The notes under the pieces: generated by a model | Seen by the model: the letters and a program-made list of their open reading frames with translations, nothing else | What the model was told of the DNA's origin: nothing | Database searches by the model: none | NCBI GenBank assembly: GCA_900316505.1 | Contig: ONDH01000022.1 | Location: forward strand, 21,891-85,890 | DNA length: 64,000 nucleotides | Source: an uncultured Prevotellaceae bacterium | Lineage (GTDB): Bacteria > Bacteroidota > Bacteroidia > Bacteroidales > Bacteroidaceae | Reading direction: 5' to 3' | Position numbers and translations under genes: made by a program | In this document: piece by piece, positions 62,782 to 64,000 of the stretch | Numbering within the stretch: position 1 is the first letter of the stretch | How the letters are laid out: every line of letters begins with the position of its first letter

Positions 62782-63648
62782 CTACTTCATCACATCAAAC
62801 ACGCCGAAGCAATAGGTGCGGGTAGAACCTTCGTACTGTACCCACACATGACCATGCTCCAAATCGACCTTCACCACCTTGTAGCCAGGCTCATACTCGT
62901 CGGTAGAGATGCAGCTCACAGTGTCGCCCACCTTAATCTTCGGAGTGAGGGGCAGCAGTGTGCAATCGCTTTTAGAGACGCATTCAAGACGGTTGGCAAA
63001 GACGCTCACCAGCAACTTATCGCCACTCACCTGCACAATCTTGCCAAACTTCTTTTCGCCACCTTGTTCGTAAGCCACCTGTGCACCTGGCATGATGGTG
63101 TCCTTCTTGAGCACGTTGAACGAGCCAGCTTTCAACTGTTCGCCCTGCTGCTTCTTCGCGATTTCCTCCGACTCGGGATTGTTTGGCCAACTGTCGTAGT
63201 CATCAATACAGCACACCATTGGTTCTGCAGGATTAGCGGCATCAACCACGATGGCACGTATCATGCGGTGATACTTGTCGTGAGTCAGCAGAATGTCACC
63301 CTTCTTGGCTTTACCGTTCTTGTCGAGGGGGATAATCAGCGCATTGGGCACTTCGATGGGTGTGCCGTAGTTATCGATGGAGGTCTTCTCCGCGCCAGGT
63401 TCAACGATGGTCGCGTCGTACCATATCATCGTCTTCTTCAGCAGTCCTTCACCCTCTTTCACCAGTTCGAAATAGTGCATCTGGCAAGTCAGTGCTTCCT
63501 GACCAGCCTCGGCTTTAATACTAAGTCCCTGTGGAAAATCCCACGCCCACGTTTTCGGGTCAGTTGCGTTCTGCGCCATTGCAGTCGTAGCGCTTGCACA
63601 CATGGCAACCATAGCCATGAGCGTTGTCTTGAAATTAGTTTTCATCAT
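62782..63648 (-). CDS. Secreted protein of unknown function
   Basis: A 288-residue protein from MMKTNFKTTLMAMVAMCASA, with signal peptide ending TTAMAQ; 32 codons upstream are open but lie across the promoter. The mature part looks like consecutive small beta-barrel (SH3/KOW/Tudor-like) modules: KKGDILLTHDKYHRMIRAIV, PGAQVAYEQGGEKKFGKIVQ and VGDTVSCISTDEYEPGYKVV. Such modules bind ligands or proteins, but I know no function. Confidence 0.7.
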   Translation of the reverse strand: MMKTNFKTTLMAMVAMCASATTAMAQNATDPKTWAWDFPQGLSIKAEAGQEALTCQMHYFELVKEGEGLLKKTMIWYDATIVEPGAEKTSIDNYGTPIEVPNALIIPLDKNGKAKKGDILLTHDKYHRMIRAIVVDAANPAEPMVCCIDDYDSWPNNPESEEIAKKQQGEQLKAGSFNVLKKDTIMPGAQVAYEQGGEKKFGKIVQVSGDKLLVSVFANRLECVSKSDCTLLPLTPKIKVGDTVSCISTDEYEPGYKVVKVDLEHGHVWVQYEGSTRTYCFGVFDVMK

Positions 63649-63681
63649 GTATAGTAATTTAATTTGTCCAAATATCTGTGG

Positions 63682-63689
63682 CAAAGGTA
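63682..63689 (-). promoter_or_regulatory. -7 box of the secreted unknown gene
   Basis: TACCTTTG on the minus strand, 33 bases before the ATG; no clear -33. Confidence 0.6.
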
Positions 63690-64000
63690 AACATAAAATC
63701 CGAGAAAACCGCATCCCATTGGAGGAATATTTCACGAAAGGCAAAAAATGTCACAGAAAATTGGGTTCACCAGTAAAAACCCTGTGTATGGATTTGGATA
63801 AATCCCATAAATCTGCTGAATCAGCTTAATCATCCCGAAGGGATCTGTCTTTATAAAACAACGTCAGTTCGGTATAAAAGAAAATGCTTTATTGCGGCAA
63901 GCCGCCGAAGGTGCTTGGGGCAAAGCTCCCAAGAACTTCATTAAAAAGAAAAATATAAAAAAACAGGTGAAAATATAAAAAAACATGATCTTTTTATCTA
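63690..64000. other. Non-coding right edge
   Basis: No gene is seen. There is a small GCGGC/GCCGC stem near 63895, a CTTGGG/CCCAAG stem at about 63914-63933, and a direct repeat, AAAATATAAAAAAACA, at about 63952 and 63970 near the edge. They may belong to the leader or tail of a gene outside the window. Confidence 0.4.

Overview
The window looks like chromosomal DNA of a Bacteroidales bacterium, most likely Prevotellaceae. Clues are the Bacteroidetes promoter type (TTTG, 19-21 bases, TAnnTTTG) in front of more than a dozen genes, a SprA translocon gene, an RprX/RprY two-component pair, a TamL-type lipoprotein paired with TamB, an EF-G paralogue lacking the catalytic His, DUF4369-type thioredoxin lipoproteins, and GH35/GH43/GH51 glycosidases. 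No rRNA, tRNA, CRISPR array or complete insertion sequence was seen.

Layout. 1-15.6 kb is mostly conserved: the end of fmt, an ECF sigma factor, a tiny lipoprotein, a TlpA-like lipoprotein, hemW, the EF-G paralogue, rprX-rprY, a 59-residue membrane protein, rpsF-rpsR-rplI, a 5'-nucleotidase and a secreted GH51 arabinofuranosidase. 15.6-25 kb is accessory and decayed: a DUF4172-Fic protein, a three-gene nuclease/methyltransferase operon (EcoRI-type adenine methyltransferase, DUF262-HNH protein, GIY-YIG-DUF4357 protein), a divergent polyvalent-type kinase, gene remnants, palindromic elements and two degenerate 23-bp tandem arrays. 25-36 kb holds three ECF sigma units with membrane partners, an orphan TrpB2 and a GH35 enzyme. 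36-44 kb holds metY, gdhA, an aminopeptidase P, ruvA and a patatin. 44-60 kb is an envelope block: sprA, a GH43-like protein, tamL and tamB. 60-64 kb holds mdh, a secreted SGNH esterase and two unknown genes.

Working together. Secreted arabinose- and galactose-cleaving enzymes plus two esterases suggest plant or mucin glycan use. SprA and TamL/TamB serve protein export and outer-membrane assembly. MetY and GdhA assimilate sulfide and ammonium. The MTase-DUF262-HNH-GIY operon has its own promoter and terminator and is the best candidate for an under-described defence system.

The most striking non-coding pattern is that about ten palindromic or tandem-word elements begin at, or within about 25 bases of, stop codons. 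In three elements the terminus coincides with the stop (AAATAA followed by STCAA). In at least three other genes the repeat supplies the last sense codons and/or the stop codon. These elements and the two 23-bp arrays are the observations I would check first.
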